From contig CAJTZS010000004.1 of NCBI GenBank assembly GCA_910584055.1, positions 62,001 to 126,000 of the forward strand: a stretch of DNA of 64,000 nucleotides, written 5' to 3'. A model generated the notes under the pieces. The model saw only the letters and a program-made list of their open reading frames with translations. It ran no database searches and was not told the DNA's origin. The DNA comes from an uncultured Muribaculaceae bacterium. GTDB taxonomy: Bacteria > Bacteroidota > Bacteroidia > Bacteroidales > Muribaculaceae. Shown here piece by piece: positions 1 through 6,429 of the stretch. Numbering within the stretch: the first letter of the stretch is position 1; each line of letters begins with the position of its first letter. Position numbers and translations under genes: made by a program.

Positions 1-1
1 G

Positions 2-205
2 ATTCTCGCGGTGCAGTCAGCCGGTGTCTCCAATGGTCGCAACGGCTTCAAGAAAGACAAGTCGGGCGAAAAACTTGCCGAGAGCGAAGAAGATCTGCTC
101 GAACACCGAACCGACGGCACCGATGCCTTCGATACTCTCTACATCGGTTGCGAAAAGTTCCCATTCCACGATACCTTCTCGCTGTCGATGAGCGGTGTTA
201 TTTAA
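2..205 (+). CDS. Partial gene, probable C-terminus of phage terminase large subunit
   Basis: An open frame enters from the left edge and stops at 205, giving the last 67 residues of a longer protein. The end carries HRTDGTDAFDTLYIG. A His, then a few residues, then an Asp-Ala pair near the C-terminus is typical of the nuclease domain of large terminases, where the last metal-binding Asp sits in a DA motif. Phage structural genes on the same strand further right agree with this reading. Only the tail of the protein is visible, so another phage protein is possible. It ends converging on the minus-strand gene at 198-833, overlapping it by 8 bases. Confidence 0.4.
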   Translation: MLAVQSAGVSNGRNGFKKDKSGEKLAESEEDLLEHRTDGTDAFDTLYIGCEKFPFHDTFSLSMSGVI

Positions 206-833
206 TCCTCTCAATGATTAGTAAATCTCCAAGTTTACAATACTTTACTCCCGTTCTTATAGCTACATGCTTTATAGGATATTCTGTGTCCGTAGTCGTT
301 ACTTCCAAATAACAGTTCCATGAGGAAACTTCAGGGGAATCTGCTCCGGGGTCAAGACACAATATTTTTGTTATCATATCTTCATCATCAGACTCAAATC
401 CTACTGCCAATAGTGCATGTGCACCTCCTAATTTCCAGTCTACCGAAATTACTGGAGTTATATCTTCTTCGATAAGGTCTGCTATGAGCTGTACTATAGT
501 GTCTTGTTTCCTTGGCGCTTTTCTCTGTACCTCTATTTCTCCACGCGTATGTTTCTCTATCTCTTTCCTTAACTCGACAAATCCAAAGCCATTCTTTATA
601 AGGCCATTATTTTCAAGCAATTCATATAGCAGCTTTCCTTTTTTCTCTCTCTTGTCGGCTAAATTATACACCTGTAAATCCTCTTTTTTTACATAGCCAA
701 GACGTAAAAGACACATCATTACACTATACACAGCACAGGCTCCATCCATATCGCCTTGCTTTCTGTGTAACTCCGTATTGCGAGTAAGGACTTTCCCTCC
801 GCGCATAATTATATTTGAAACAGTTTGAATCAT
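198..833 (-). CDS. Papain/C39-like cysteine peptidase-like protein
   Basis: A 211-residue soluble protein without a signal peptide or membrane segment. Three positions line up with a papain-like triad: Cys33 in DGACAVYSVMMC, His139 in GGAHALLAVGFE and Asp161 in ILCLDPG. The Cys starts a helix (AVYSVMMCLLRLGY) and the His and Asp lie on predicted strands, as in C39 or AvrRpt2-type folds. I infer a cysteine peptidase or a related transferase; the substrate is unknown. It is the leftmost of five minus-strand cargo genes in the prophage. A copy of repeat R lies directly upstream (865-940). The fold assignment is tentative, while coding status is well supported by length and composition. Confidence 0.6.
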   Translation of the reverse strand: MIQTVSNIIMRGGKVLTRNTELHRKQGDMDGACAVYSVMMCLLRLGYVKKEDLQVYNLADKREKKGKLLYELLENNGLIKNGFGFVELRKEIEKHTRGEIEVQRKAPRKQDTIVQLIADLIEEDITPVISVDWKLGGAHALLAVGFESDDEDMITKILCLDPGADSPEVSSWNCYLEVTTTDTEYPIKHVAIRTGVKYCKLGDLLIIERIK

Positions 834-864
834 TCTGTAAAATTTTAAATTTCTCTGATTTTCA

Positions 865-940
865 GGCGATGCGGCTCCGCCGCCGGGCTATCGTTAATCG
901 AGCCTGAGGTCTCGACCATTCGGCTTCTATCCCTATCGTA
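865..940 (+). repeat. Structured repeat R, copy 1 (short form)
   Basis: First of seven copies of an interspersed element. It contains a GCGGC-TCC-GCCGC hairpin (arm P2), the conserved core ATCGAGCCTGAGGTCTCGACC, which folds as TCGAG/CTCGA with CC/GG inside (P3), and a CCATTCGGC mini-hairpin (P4). The outer pairing CGAT/ATCG is weaker here than in the other copies. It lies between two minus-strand genes, and the stop codon of the 933-1340 gene falls inside its right edge. Confidence 0.75.
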
Positions 941-1340
941 TATTAGACTCTTTCCTCCGCCGTCTATATTCCAGATATTCGGCAGGTGTCATAAAAAGTA
1001 TTTCAAGCCACATCGGACGAGACTTTTTCATAGTGTATCCAGCCTCGTTGGCAGTTCGACCTCTGCTTTTTGCCTTTTGCTCTCGCTTAAATCGCTCGAA
1101 AGTCTCCATATCCTTGACTATCTGCTCCTTCGGATAGCCAACCGGATATGAGACCCCGGGCTTACGGACGTAGTAATAGTCCTTAGAGTGGTCGTGATCG
1201 TCATAATATACCTTTATCCTTTCTCTCTGTGTGAACAATGAACCAAAACCTCTTATAGCCCATATTACAAAGACTATAAGACCAGTAAAGAATATGCCGC
1301 ATAACACACACCCAAGAACTTTTATCAGAAATTCTGCCAT
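933..1340 (-). CDS. Small membrane-anchored protein, unknown
   Basis: A 135-residue protein. Residues 5-30 (LIKVLGCVLCGIFFTGLIVF and on) form one strong hydrophobic segment at the N-terminus. The remainder is hydrophilic and very basic, ending in RRRRKESNIR. This points to an inner-membrane anchor with a cytoplasmic, possibly nucleic-acid-binding tail. The start is 3 bases past the stop of the 1344-2180 gene, so the two are probably translated from one transcript. I do not recognise a family. The stop codon overlaps repeat R copy 1, so that repeat may be part of the transcript's 3' region. Confidence 0.65.
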   Translation of the reverse strand: MAEFLIKVLGCVLCGIFFTGLIVFVIWAIRGFGSLFTQRERIKVYYDDHDHSKDYYYVRKPGVSYPVGYPKEQIVKDMETFERFKREQKAKSRGRTANEAGYTMKKSRPMWLEILFMTPAEYLEYRRRRKESNIR

Positions 1341-1343
1341 AGG

Positions 1344-2180
1344 TCAATACAGTTCTGTTAGGAATTTCTTATAACCTTGGTGACACCAAGCACATTCGCA
1401 ATCGCGTTCCTCTCGGCTATCTATACAACAGCCTCCAAGGATTACTTCGCCTTGTTCTGCTTTCTTTTGCAATTCAGAATCAGGAAAACCGTATACTATC
1501 GGTAAAACCGGACCGCCACACATTTTGCAAACTTTGGGCTTGCGTCCATATACTTCTTCAAATCTGTGCGCGTTCCACTCGTCGGCAATATCCTTGTAGC
1601 CTTGACCGCACTTCGGACATTCCCAGTCGGCGGCGTTCTCATCCCAGTATTCGCGTCCCTCAATGGCTCTGCCATTTCGTATCTTCGCCCAATCCTCGGA
1701 TGTGCCGGGATTGTAGATTACAGGTCGCAGTTTGCTATGGCAGACCTCGCAGTATTGTGGATTTTCTGTTACTCCTCGCGGCACTTGTACTACCTCGTGC
1801 ATTGCAGAGATATAACGCTTTATATCACGTTCACTGAATATCCGTGGCTCAAAATATCCTTCATAAATTACCGTCAGCAAGAACCCGAATCCAGACCCAA
1901 AGAGTGTGTCGTAGTTGGCCGTGATATGCCACAGCCCATCTTTCTTATTTTTCTCGTACTTGAACTTAAACAGCCAAATGCCGGAGCGCGTGATATAGAA
2001 CCATCCGTCCATGAATACAGGAGCAAATCGACAATCCCAATCAGGAGCATAGCCCTTCTTGAAAATCTCGTATTGCTCATCGGTCAACGGAAAATCTACC
2101 GTTTCCCTCTTGAACCACAACCGGTTTTTGGCGACCTTTGCGATTTCTTCGTTTGTTCTTGCTTCTATGCGTAAATCCAT
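1344..2180 (-). CDS. Multi-zinc-ribbon protein, unknown function
   Basis: A 278-residue protein. The N-terminal 130 residues hold no motif I know. The C-terminal half carries four CxxC pairs: CEVC and CPKCG in the first ribbon region, CKMCG and CAWCHQG in the second, each pair fitting half of a zinc ribbon. The related sequences ECPKCGQGYKD and ECAWCHQGYKK suggest an internal duplication. I chose the ATG at 2180 because a clean -7 box (TAACTTTG, 2190-2183 on this strand) ends only two bases before it; the longer frame would start inside the promoter. The transcript would then be leaderless. Zinc ribbons of this sort usually bind nucleic acid or protein; the role here is unknown. Confidence 0.7.
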   Translation of the reverse strand: MDLRIEARTNEEIAKVAKNRLWFKRETVDFPLTDEQYEIFKKGYAPDWDCRFAPVFMDGWFYITRSGIWLFKFKYEKNKKDGLWHITANYDTLFGSGFGFLLTVIYEGYFEPRIFSERDIKRYISAMHEVVQVPRGVTENPQYCEVCHSKLRPVIYNPGTSEDWAKIRNGRAIEGREYWDENAADWECPKCGQGYKDIADEWNAHRFEEVYGRKPKVCKMCGGPVLPIVYGFPDSELQKKAEQGEVILGGCCIDSREERDCECAWCHQGYKKFLTELY

Positions 2181-2182
2181 AC

Positions 2183-2190
2183 GCAAAGTT
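2183..2190 (-). promoter_or_regulatory. Bacteroidetes -7 box, leaderless start
   Basis: The minus strand reads TAACTTTG CGT ATG. This matches the TAnnTTTG element of Bacteroidetes promoters and lies right against the start codon of the zinc-ribbon gene, leaving no room for a ribosome binding site. Compare 4634-4641, 23666-23673 and 30635-30642. Confidence 0.6.
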
Positions 2191-2241
2191 ACTCATTTTT
2201 CGCCATATATGTTAAATATTAAACAAGTTTTCCGCCATTTT

Positions 2242-2391
2242 GGCGATACGCTGAATGATATATCCCTCGCAATCGATGTGCTCCGGGCGGTGCCTGTCGG
2301 CCATCCGAGTATATCATTCATCGCCCGTGCTATCGTAAATCGAGCCTAAGGTCTCGACCATTCGGCTTCTATCACTATCGCATAAGCGAAC
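2242..2391 (+). repeat. Structured repeat R, copy 2 (long form)
   Basis: Long version of the repeat. Outer stem GCGATA/TATCGC. Arm P2 is replaced by a stem TGAATGATATA/TATATCATTCA capped by a conserved apical block that includes GTGCTCCGGGCGGTGCC and CGGCCATCCGAG. Core P3 (ATCGAGCCTAAGGTCTCGACC) and P4 (CCATTCGG) follow. It lies upstream of the zinc-ribbon gene at 1344-2180 and downstream of the minus-strand gene 2450-2806. Confidence 0.85.
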
Positions 2392-2449
2392 CGGCTATAA
2401 ACAAAAACGAGCCTCATTGCTGAGACTCGATTTTTGGTTTTGCCATCAT

Positions 2450-2806
2450 TCAATATTCAGGCATCGCCTCAACTCTTTCGAGTTGTCGCTGAAGAATATC
2501 TCTCAACATTTCTTTGCGAGAGACAGCCTGACGTTCACCGTACATTTCTTCCGGCTCCACTTCATCTGTAAACAAATGTGGGAACTCCAGATATGTGAAT
2601 GACCCGCAGTGCTGGCAAAATGCGTAGATGGTGGGGTCGTCTACCTCAAAGTGAGTGTCGGGGTGGTCGAAGTCGATGCCTTCATTGTTTCCACACACCG
2701 AACATTTCACATTGCGAGCGGTAATCTCGCCAAGTTTGCGCATGATGCTTTTCTTTTCAGCCTCGGTGGCAGGCTCGCTACATAACATTTTTCGTAAGTC
2801 TGTCAT
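2450..2806 (-). CDS. Small zinc-ribbon protein, paralogue of 2886-3263
   Basis: A 118-residue protein with one zinc ribbon made of CSVCGNNEGI (from about residue 35) and FCQHCGSFTYL (from about residue 63). The C-terminal third is charged and helical. The pattern C-x-x-C-x-x-x-E-G-I followed by C-x-x-C-G and an aromatic-rich strand is shared with the next gene upstream, so the two are likely paralogues from a local duplication. No catalytic residues are visible. Function is unknown; a structural or nucleic-acid-binding ribbon is the simplest guess. Confidence 0.65.
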   Translation of the reverse strand: MTDLRKMLCSEPATEAEKKSIMRKLGEITARNVKCSVCGNNEGIDFDHPDTHFEVDDPTIYAFCQHCGSFTYLEFPHLFTDEVEPEEMYGERQAVSRKEMLRDILQRQLERVEAMPEY

Positions 2807-2885
2807 CTTTTGATAATTTTATTTTGTTTTCACGACTTTTCAAACATCCTCACATAGGCCATTGTTCATTCGTTGTGAAAAATTT

Positions 2886-3263
2886 CTACTTATTTTCCTT
2901 CTTCTCCTTGCTTTTTTGGATAGCTTCTTCGGTTATTGTCTCGATTACCTCACGCTGCTCATGGATTATGATATGCTTATACGCCGGTGATACGACACCA
3001 ACGTTAAACAGCATCGTGTAACCACAGTTGTTGCATATCCCCATTACGCTCGATTTGCCGTAGCCATTTTGCATTAAAGTCCAAGGCTTTTTCTCTTTAT
3101 TCCAATCATAGTGCATCACAAAGAAAGGATCATCGAAAAAAGTTATTCCTTCTTCCGCATGACATATCGGGCAGTGAAAATGTTGCAGTTTCTCACTTAG
3201 TCGCTTCAAGGCTTTCTCAAATTCGCCCTGTTCGTTATTGGGTTCTTCAATAGTGTTTCTCAT
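2886..3263 (-). CDS. Small zinc-ribbon protein, paralogue of 2450-2806
   Basis: A protein of about 125 residues if started at the ATG encoding MRNTIEEPNN; an upstream start at 3299 is possible. The ribbon consists of FHCPICHAEEGITF and GICNNCGYTMLFNV, matching the spacing and flanking residues of the neighbour at 2450-2806. A charged tail (EEAIQKSKEKKENK) ends the protein. It appears to be the first gene of the minus-strand zinc-ribbon group. Repeat R copy 3 lies upstream. The family is not recognised. Confidence 0.65.
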   Translation of the reverse strand: MRNTIEEPNNEQGEFEKALKRLSEKLQHFHCPICHAEEGITFFDDPFFVMHYDWNKEKKPWTLMQNGYGKSSVMGICNNCGYTMLFNVGVVSPAYKHIIIHEQREVIETITEEAIQKSKEKKENK

Positions 3264-3316
3264 AACTATATTTTTCCTGATTAAACACTTAATAATCACT
3301 GATAGTTCGTAATAAT

Positions 3317-3461
3317 GGCGATGCGCCCGATTGATGTTGCCCTACGTTAGTGAGGACTTCGGGCGGTGCCTCCGGCCATCCGAGAACATCAATCGCTCGC
3401 CGGGCTATCGTAAATCGAGCCTAAGATCTCGACCGTTCGGCTTCTATCACTATCGCATAAG
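3317..3461 (+). repeat. Structured repeat R, copy 3 (long form)
   Basis: Outer stem GCGAT/ATCGC. The P2 stem is GATTGATGTT/AACATCAATC, different in sequence from copies 2 and 4 but fully paired. The apical block shares GGGCGGTGCC and CGGCCATCCGAG. P3 reads TCGAGCCTAAGATCTCGA and P4 CCGTTCGG. The right edge abuts terminator element B1. Confidence 0.85.
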
Positions 3462-3510
3462 CGAGCTTCCGCACCAACCTCCAGTTGGATCCGAGGCTCG
3501 CTCTCTTTTT
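3461..3510 (+). terminator. Structured terminator B, copy 1
   Basis: Outer stem GCGAGC/GCTCGC, a conserved internal loop (TTCCGCA opposite GATCCGA), an inner stem CCAAC/GTTGG and a TCTCTTTTT tail. Copy 2 at 20627-20670 keeps the loop but has different, still complementary stems. It directly follows repeat R copy 3. By form it is an intrinsic terminator of a rightward transcript; the conserved loop suggests an added role. Confidence 0.65.
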
Positions 3511-4056
3511 GTGCGGTATGTCGCTCCGGGTGTGGCGCCATTTCGCAGGTCAAGGTATTTTCCCGTGTTTCATCTCCTTTGGGAGAGGGAAGATTACCAA
3601 CCGGGCCTTGGAGCATAGGTGTTACATTGACTTCGCATCTCGGAGTGATTTGCCTCATGTATAAATAATTTTATAGGTATTCGGCGATTGCTTCGCAATT
3701 CTTCCCTGCACTTCCTCTGCCGGGCTTCACGGTATTAATTTACGCTCTGACCGTCGGTGATTACTTCACGGTGGAGATATGTTTTGAATTGCGGTCGGAC
3801 GTTCGCGGTTTACGATGTAACGTATAGGTCAGATTTTGACGAGACGTTCTTGGAGGAATTAACTGATATAAAGCACCTGAGCGCAGATGATATTTCACTG
3901 TCGCAAAGGTAGGGCTGACCGCGCATCTGCGCCTGTGGCTTGACCCTCCGGGCTTGCAATCAACATTTCATAAATTCTTCACCCTCCAGGACCCAAGAAT
4001 TTAACGCTACTCTTGAAATAACATTTGCAACTACGCTTTCTCAGCACTCCCTGATA
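3511..4056. other. Gene-free stretch, duplicated in part at 20.67-21.19 kb
   Basis: No convincing gene on either strand. The parts next to terminator B and the last 130 bases before the leader resemble the region before 21249. The stretch 3925-4000 is nearly identical to 21055-21130. A minus-strand -7-like box (CAAAGGTA on the plus strand, 3904-3911) could start a leftward RNA. Confidence 0.5.
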
Positions 4057-4119
4057 TTGCAACGTAAAAATCAAACGCGCCCCGGCGCACAGTTAAAAAC
4101 CTCCAAAAACTTCAAAATC
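4057..4119 (+). promoter_or_regulatory. Leader motif L, copy 1 (5' hairpin)
   Basis: TTGC-AA-CGTAAAAATC is followed by the hairpin GCGCC-CC-GGCGC and an A-rich spacer ending CTTCAAAATC ATG. The same layout precedes 21249, 22384 and 27491, with the hairpin stem changed but paired. It probably holds the transcription start and a 5'-end-protecting stem-loop. Confidence 0.65.
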
Positions 4120-4326
4120 ATGACATACGTTAGCAACATCTTCAACAGCTCTCTCAACTCCAACCGCAAGCTCAAATATTTTTCAGTAGAAGTAATCACT
4201 TTCGACGGCGAGAGCTTCATCGAAGAAGTCGAAGCCCGCAGCGCAGAGGAAGCACAGGAAATCGCAGCTTCCGGATACGAGAACGTCGATTACACGATGG
4301 TTCAAGGCTGCTTCGCAGGTTGGTAA
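4120..4326 (+). CDS. Small acidic protein, paralogue of 21249-21455
   Basis: A 68-residue protein. The C-terminal 48 residues read VEVITFDGES, then an acidic stretch and SAEEAQEIAA, ending DYTMVQGCFAGW. Its paralogue at 21249 is also 68 residues and shares EVITFDGES, SAEEAQ and DYTMVQG. The strand-helix-strand pattern suggests a small alpha/beta domain. I chose the ATG at 4120 rather than a longer frame because the leader with its hairpin is conserved in front of it in both copies. The net charge is strongly negative. Function is unknown; a DNA-mimic or antirestriction role is possible but unsupported beyond charge and context. Confidence 0.7.
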   Translation: MTYVSNIFNSSLNSNRKLKYFSVEVITFDGESFIEEVEARSAEEAQEIAASGYENVDYTMVQGCFAGW

Positions 4327-4345
4327 TCCTCCTTCTCCCTCCCAA

Positions 4346-4378
4346 AGGGTGGCTGTCCGCCGGGGCAGCCTTTACCCC
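4346..4378 (+). terminator. Probable intrinsic terminator
   Basis: Stem GGCTG/CAGCC with outer GGGT/ACCC and a short T run inside the right flank, 20 bases after the stop of the 68-residue gene. Similar hairpins end the genes at 21455 and 27733. Confidence 0.5.
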
Positions 4379-4412
4379 TGCTTATGTCGCCACACCCTTC
4401 GCGACCATCGGT

Positions 4413-4634
4413 TTAACCGTTCAGGACTCTGTCGATGTTATCGTCATATTCCTTCTCGGTGAGTCCATACTTCTGCAGGGCTTCTTCTTTTGTCGCGCCA
4501 CGACGCATCGCTCCAAATACGCCCATTACCTTCGTATCGATCACGCCGACTTCATCAGCCATCAGCCCAAAGGCTTCGTCATATACTTTATCGTCTTGCT
4601 CCAATTTATCGTGCTTTTGAATAGTGAATAACAC
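4413..4634 (-). CDS. Small helical protein, unknown
   Basis: A minus-strand frame of about 73-77 residues ending ATKEEALQKYGLTEKEYDDNIDRVLNG, a clear helical coding pattern. The sequence TAACTTTGTG at its 5' end is a -7 box; the in-frame GTG overlapping it (4634) or a later codon must be the real start, since the farther TTG at 4646 lies upstream of the promoter box. The end converges on the terminator of the plus-strand 68-residue gene. No family recognised. Confidence 0.5.
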   Translation of the reverse strand: MLFTIQKHDKLEQDDKVYDEAFGLMADEVGVIDTKVMGVFGAMRRGATKEEALQKYGLTEKEYDDNIDRVLNG

Positions 4635-4641
4635 AAAGTTA
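4634..4641 (-). promoter_or_regulatory. -7 box for the small minus-strand gene
   Basis: TAACTTTG on the minus strand, overlapping the possible GTG start of the 4413-4634 gene. This would be another start with almost no leader. Confidence 0.45.
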
Positions 4642-4716
4642 GTCAATTATTACGAATAATTGAATCTCGCCACATTTTATTTAATGTTTAAGCCCCCGAA
4701 TCTCATAGATTTTTGA

Positions 4717-4724
4717 TAACTTTG
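4717..4724 (+). promoter_or_regulatory. -7 box for 4746-5634 pair
   Basis: TAACTTTG lies 21 bases before the ATG at 4746. The leader ends AACATCTCAAAATT ATG, resembling the spacer that follows leader hairpin L. Confidence 0.55.
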
Positions 4725-4745
4725 CACACTAAACATCTCAAAATT

Positions 4746-5060
4746 ATGGATAATAACAACACCCTCCGCAACAATATTCTCAACGCTCTCGACGAGTGGA
4801 CGCGCCTTGATGCCGCAACTCGCGAAGACGCTTTTATCGACGTTGACCTTACCGATGGCTCGGTCAAGTTCATCGACGCTGACGAGCTCATCAAGTATGA
4901 CCTCGAAGACCCGTCTCAGCGTCTCTCTTTCTATACCATCAATCCCTGGGATATTGCCGACTACGACGAAACCGCGCAGTCGTTCTCCTTCCGTCAGGAC
5001 GAAGTCGAAGAAGCAATCAAAAACGCCCTCAGCCTCGAAGCTGAATTTAACGAAGCGTAG
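4746..5060 (+). CDS. Very acidic 104-residue protein, unknown
   Basis: The protein is rich in Asp and Glu throughout (for example FIDVDLTDGSVKFIDADELI and DEVEEAIKNALSLEAEFNEA) with few basic residues. No signal peptide or membrane segment. The start follows a good promoter. The stop is one base from the start of the next gene, so the two are coupled. Strong acidity in phage cargo next to a type I restriction system recalls DNA-mimic antirestriction proteins such as Ocr and ArdA, but no specific family signature is visible. Confidence 0.65.
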   Translation: MDNNNTLRNNILNALDEWTRLDAATREDAFIDVDLTDGSVKFIDADELIKYDLEDPSQRLSFYTINPWDIADYDETAQSFSFRQDEVEEAIKNALSLEAEFNEA

Positions 5061-5061
5061 T

Positions 5062-5634
5062 ATGGCAAAGTATGACGAAGAAACTTTACTGTTGGCGCGT
5101 CTATGTTACAAGAAACTTTTGACGCTGCCATACAACTCCGAGGTCTCGACCTCGGAGATTGCAAGTGAAGTCTTCGTCGAATCGGGGAAAGTCCCTTTCA
5201 TGGACTTTATGCAAGTCCACTTCGCTCTTTATGATCTTGTCAAAACCGAGGGCGCATACATTATGGATAATACCAAGTATGCGTTTCAGGCTGTCGGCCT
5301 CCCCGAAAACATCCCTTATTTCTTCCGGCCTAAGCATCCTCTCGGTTGGGCTTTGTTCCAAGAACTTCTTCTAAGTGCCGCTTCAAGTAGGGACGATGAA
5401 TCAACTCTTTACGCCAAGGAAATTGTCGGCATTACTGACTGGAACTATCATGGGTACGAGAAGCCGATACCGCTCAAAGACGCTTACATTTGGCTCGAAA
5501 AGGCTTACCGTAAACACTGCTGTCTGAAAGTAGTGCCGGACGCAGACTATTTAGAGGGTGGCTCCCGACATGGTCAGTGCGATGGGTGGTCATACCATTT
5601 TGAACTTGATTTAGAGAAACCATATTATCGTTAG
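5062..5634 (+). CDS. Hypothetical protein, 190 residues
   Basis: It starts at the ATG one base after the previous stop (MAKYDEETLLLARLCYK). The N-terminal 90 residues look helical and may form a winged-helix-like unit (SEIASEVFVESGKV, then FMQVHFALYDLVKTEGAYI). The C-terminal part is aromatic-rich. No catalytic motif recognised. It probably shares a transcript with the acidic protein upstream. Repeat R copy 4 begins 10 bases after the stop. Confidence 0.6.
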   Translation: MAKYDEETLLLARLCYKKLLTLPYNSEVSTSEIASEVFVESGKVPFMDFMQVHFALYDLVKTEGAYIMDNTKYAFQAVGLPENIPYFFRPKHPLGWALFQELLLSAASSRDDESTLYAKEIVGITDWNYHGYEKPIPLKDAYIWLEKAYRKHCCLKVVPDADYLEGGSRHGQCDGWSYHFELDLEKPYYR

Positions 5635-5643
5635 GATAATCGT

Positions 5644-5785
5644 GGCGTTGCGTCACGCCGATATTGCCCTCGCAATCGTTGTGCTCCGGGCGGTGCCTCT
5701 CGGCCATCCGAGAATATCGTCGTGTCGCCGGGCTATCGTAAATCGAGCCTATGGTCTCGACCGTCCGGCTTCTATCCCTAACGCG
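5644..5785 (+). repeat. Structured repeat R, copy 4 (long form)
   Basis: Outer stem GCGTT/AACGC, where copies 2 and 3 have GCGAT/ATCGC, so both sides changed together. P2 stem CGATATT/AATATCG with the same apical block (CTCGCAATCG, GTGCTCCGGGCGGTGCC, CGGCCATCCGAG). P3 TCGAGCCTATGGTCTCGA and P4 CCGTCCGG. Confidence 0.85.
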
Positions 5786-5899
5786 CTGCAACTTTTTTTC
5801 TGGAAATGACCCCTTCGGGCGCATTATCCATCAATCAGTTACAGCCGTTGCCCGAAAAATCGCGAGCGTAATTTGTTGGTTTTCAAAGAATTTTTATAT

Positions 5900-5907
5900 T
5901 AACTTTG
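5900..5907 (+). promoter_or_regulatory. Promoter -7 box for 5926-6174
   Basis: TAACTTTG with an upstream TTTG at 5872-5875, near the Bacteroidetes -33/-7 spacing. The ATG at 5926 follows a short AT-rich leader. Confidence 0.55.
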
Positions 5908-5925
5908 CAGTAAAAATTCTACAAT

Positions 5926-6174
5926 ATGAAAACCATCCAAATACGTGCGCTCTACTTCAAAGCCGTTACTCCGGCTATGAAGGCCATCGAGGTCGATGAT
6001 GAATTTTTCGACCAAATACCATGCGGCATACCCGAAGCTCAACTCGCTCAAATGCTCGGACTTCGTTGCCCTGATTATGTTCGCCGCTATCAAATACAAT
6101 ACGAAGGCAAAATCATCTACAGTTCCGTCAACAAATCGGGAGAAGAATACCCCATAGACAGCCGCCCTTGGTAG
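5926..6174 (+). CDS. Hypothetical protein, 82 residues
   Basis: A small soluble protein (begins MKTIQIRALYFKAVTPAMKA, ends SGEEYPIDSRPW) with its own promoter. The central part EAQLAQMLGLRCPDYVRRYQI could form a helix-turn-helix-sized unit, but the match is weak. It stands alone between repeat R copy 4 and the restriction operon. Family unknown. Confidence 0.55.
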   Translation: MKTIQIRALYFKAVTPAMKAIEVDDEFFDQIPCGIPEAQLAQMLGLRCPDYVRRYQIQYEGKIIYSSVNKSGEEYPIDSRPW

Positions 6175-6185
6175 ATTTATTTAAC

Positions 6186-6217
6186 ACGGGTGTGCGCGAA
6201 TTTTGCTCACCCCCGTA
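6186..6217 (+). terminator. Possible terminator hairpin
   Basis: Near-complementary arms ACGGGTGTG and CTCACCCCCGT, 12 bases after the stop of the 82-residue gene. There is no T run, so termination is uncertain. Confidence 0.3.
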
Positions 6218-6291
6218 TGTAACTTTGGGTCGAGTCCTTTCAACTTCGTTGAAATACCTCTTTTGATTGCAGAAGTTTGCGAAAAAATCGC

Positions 6292-6299
6292 TAACTTTG
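6292..6299 (+). promoter_or_regulatory. Promoter -7 box for the lipoprotein-restriction operon
   Basis: TAACTTTG with TTTG sequences upstream. It leaves a leader of about 130 bases before the ATG at 6430, unusually long beside its neighbours and containing the hairpin at 6358-6415. Confidence 0.5.
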
Positions 6300-6357
6300 C
6301 ATATCTTTAACTTCTGACAATGACCATATAAGATAATCATTATCGCAAGAATACACG

Positions 6358-6415
6358 GGAACTCCCCGAATAGTCGCAAGGTTTGGTCGCCTGTCAGAGC
6401 TATTCGTGGGAGTTT
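6358..6415 (+). promoter_or_regulatory. Long 5'-leader hairpin
   Basis: GAACTCCCCGAATAG pairs with CTATTCGTGGGAGTTTC, a stem of about 15 bp with one bulge and a loop of about 26 bases, ending 14 bases before the lipoprotein ATG. It could control translation or transcription of the whole restriction operon. No known riboswitch or attenuator recognised. Confidence 0.55.
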
Positions 6416-6429
6416 CTGCCATTACAGAA

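Noticed and set aside
3389..3658. Minus-strand frame of 89 codons across R3 and terminator B
   Set aside because: It runs through two structured elements. The peptide encoded by R on this strand (DRSRTVETLGSIYDS-like) recurs only because the repeat recurs.
5474..5824. Minus-strand frame of 116 codons
   Set aside because: It covers repeat R copy 4 and the antisense of a better-supported gene.
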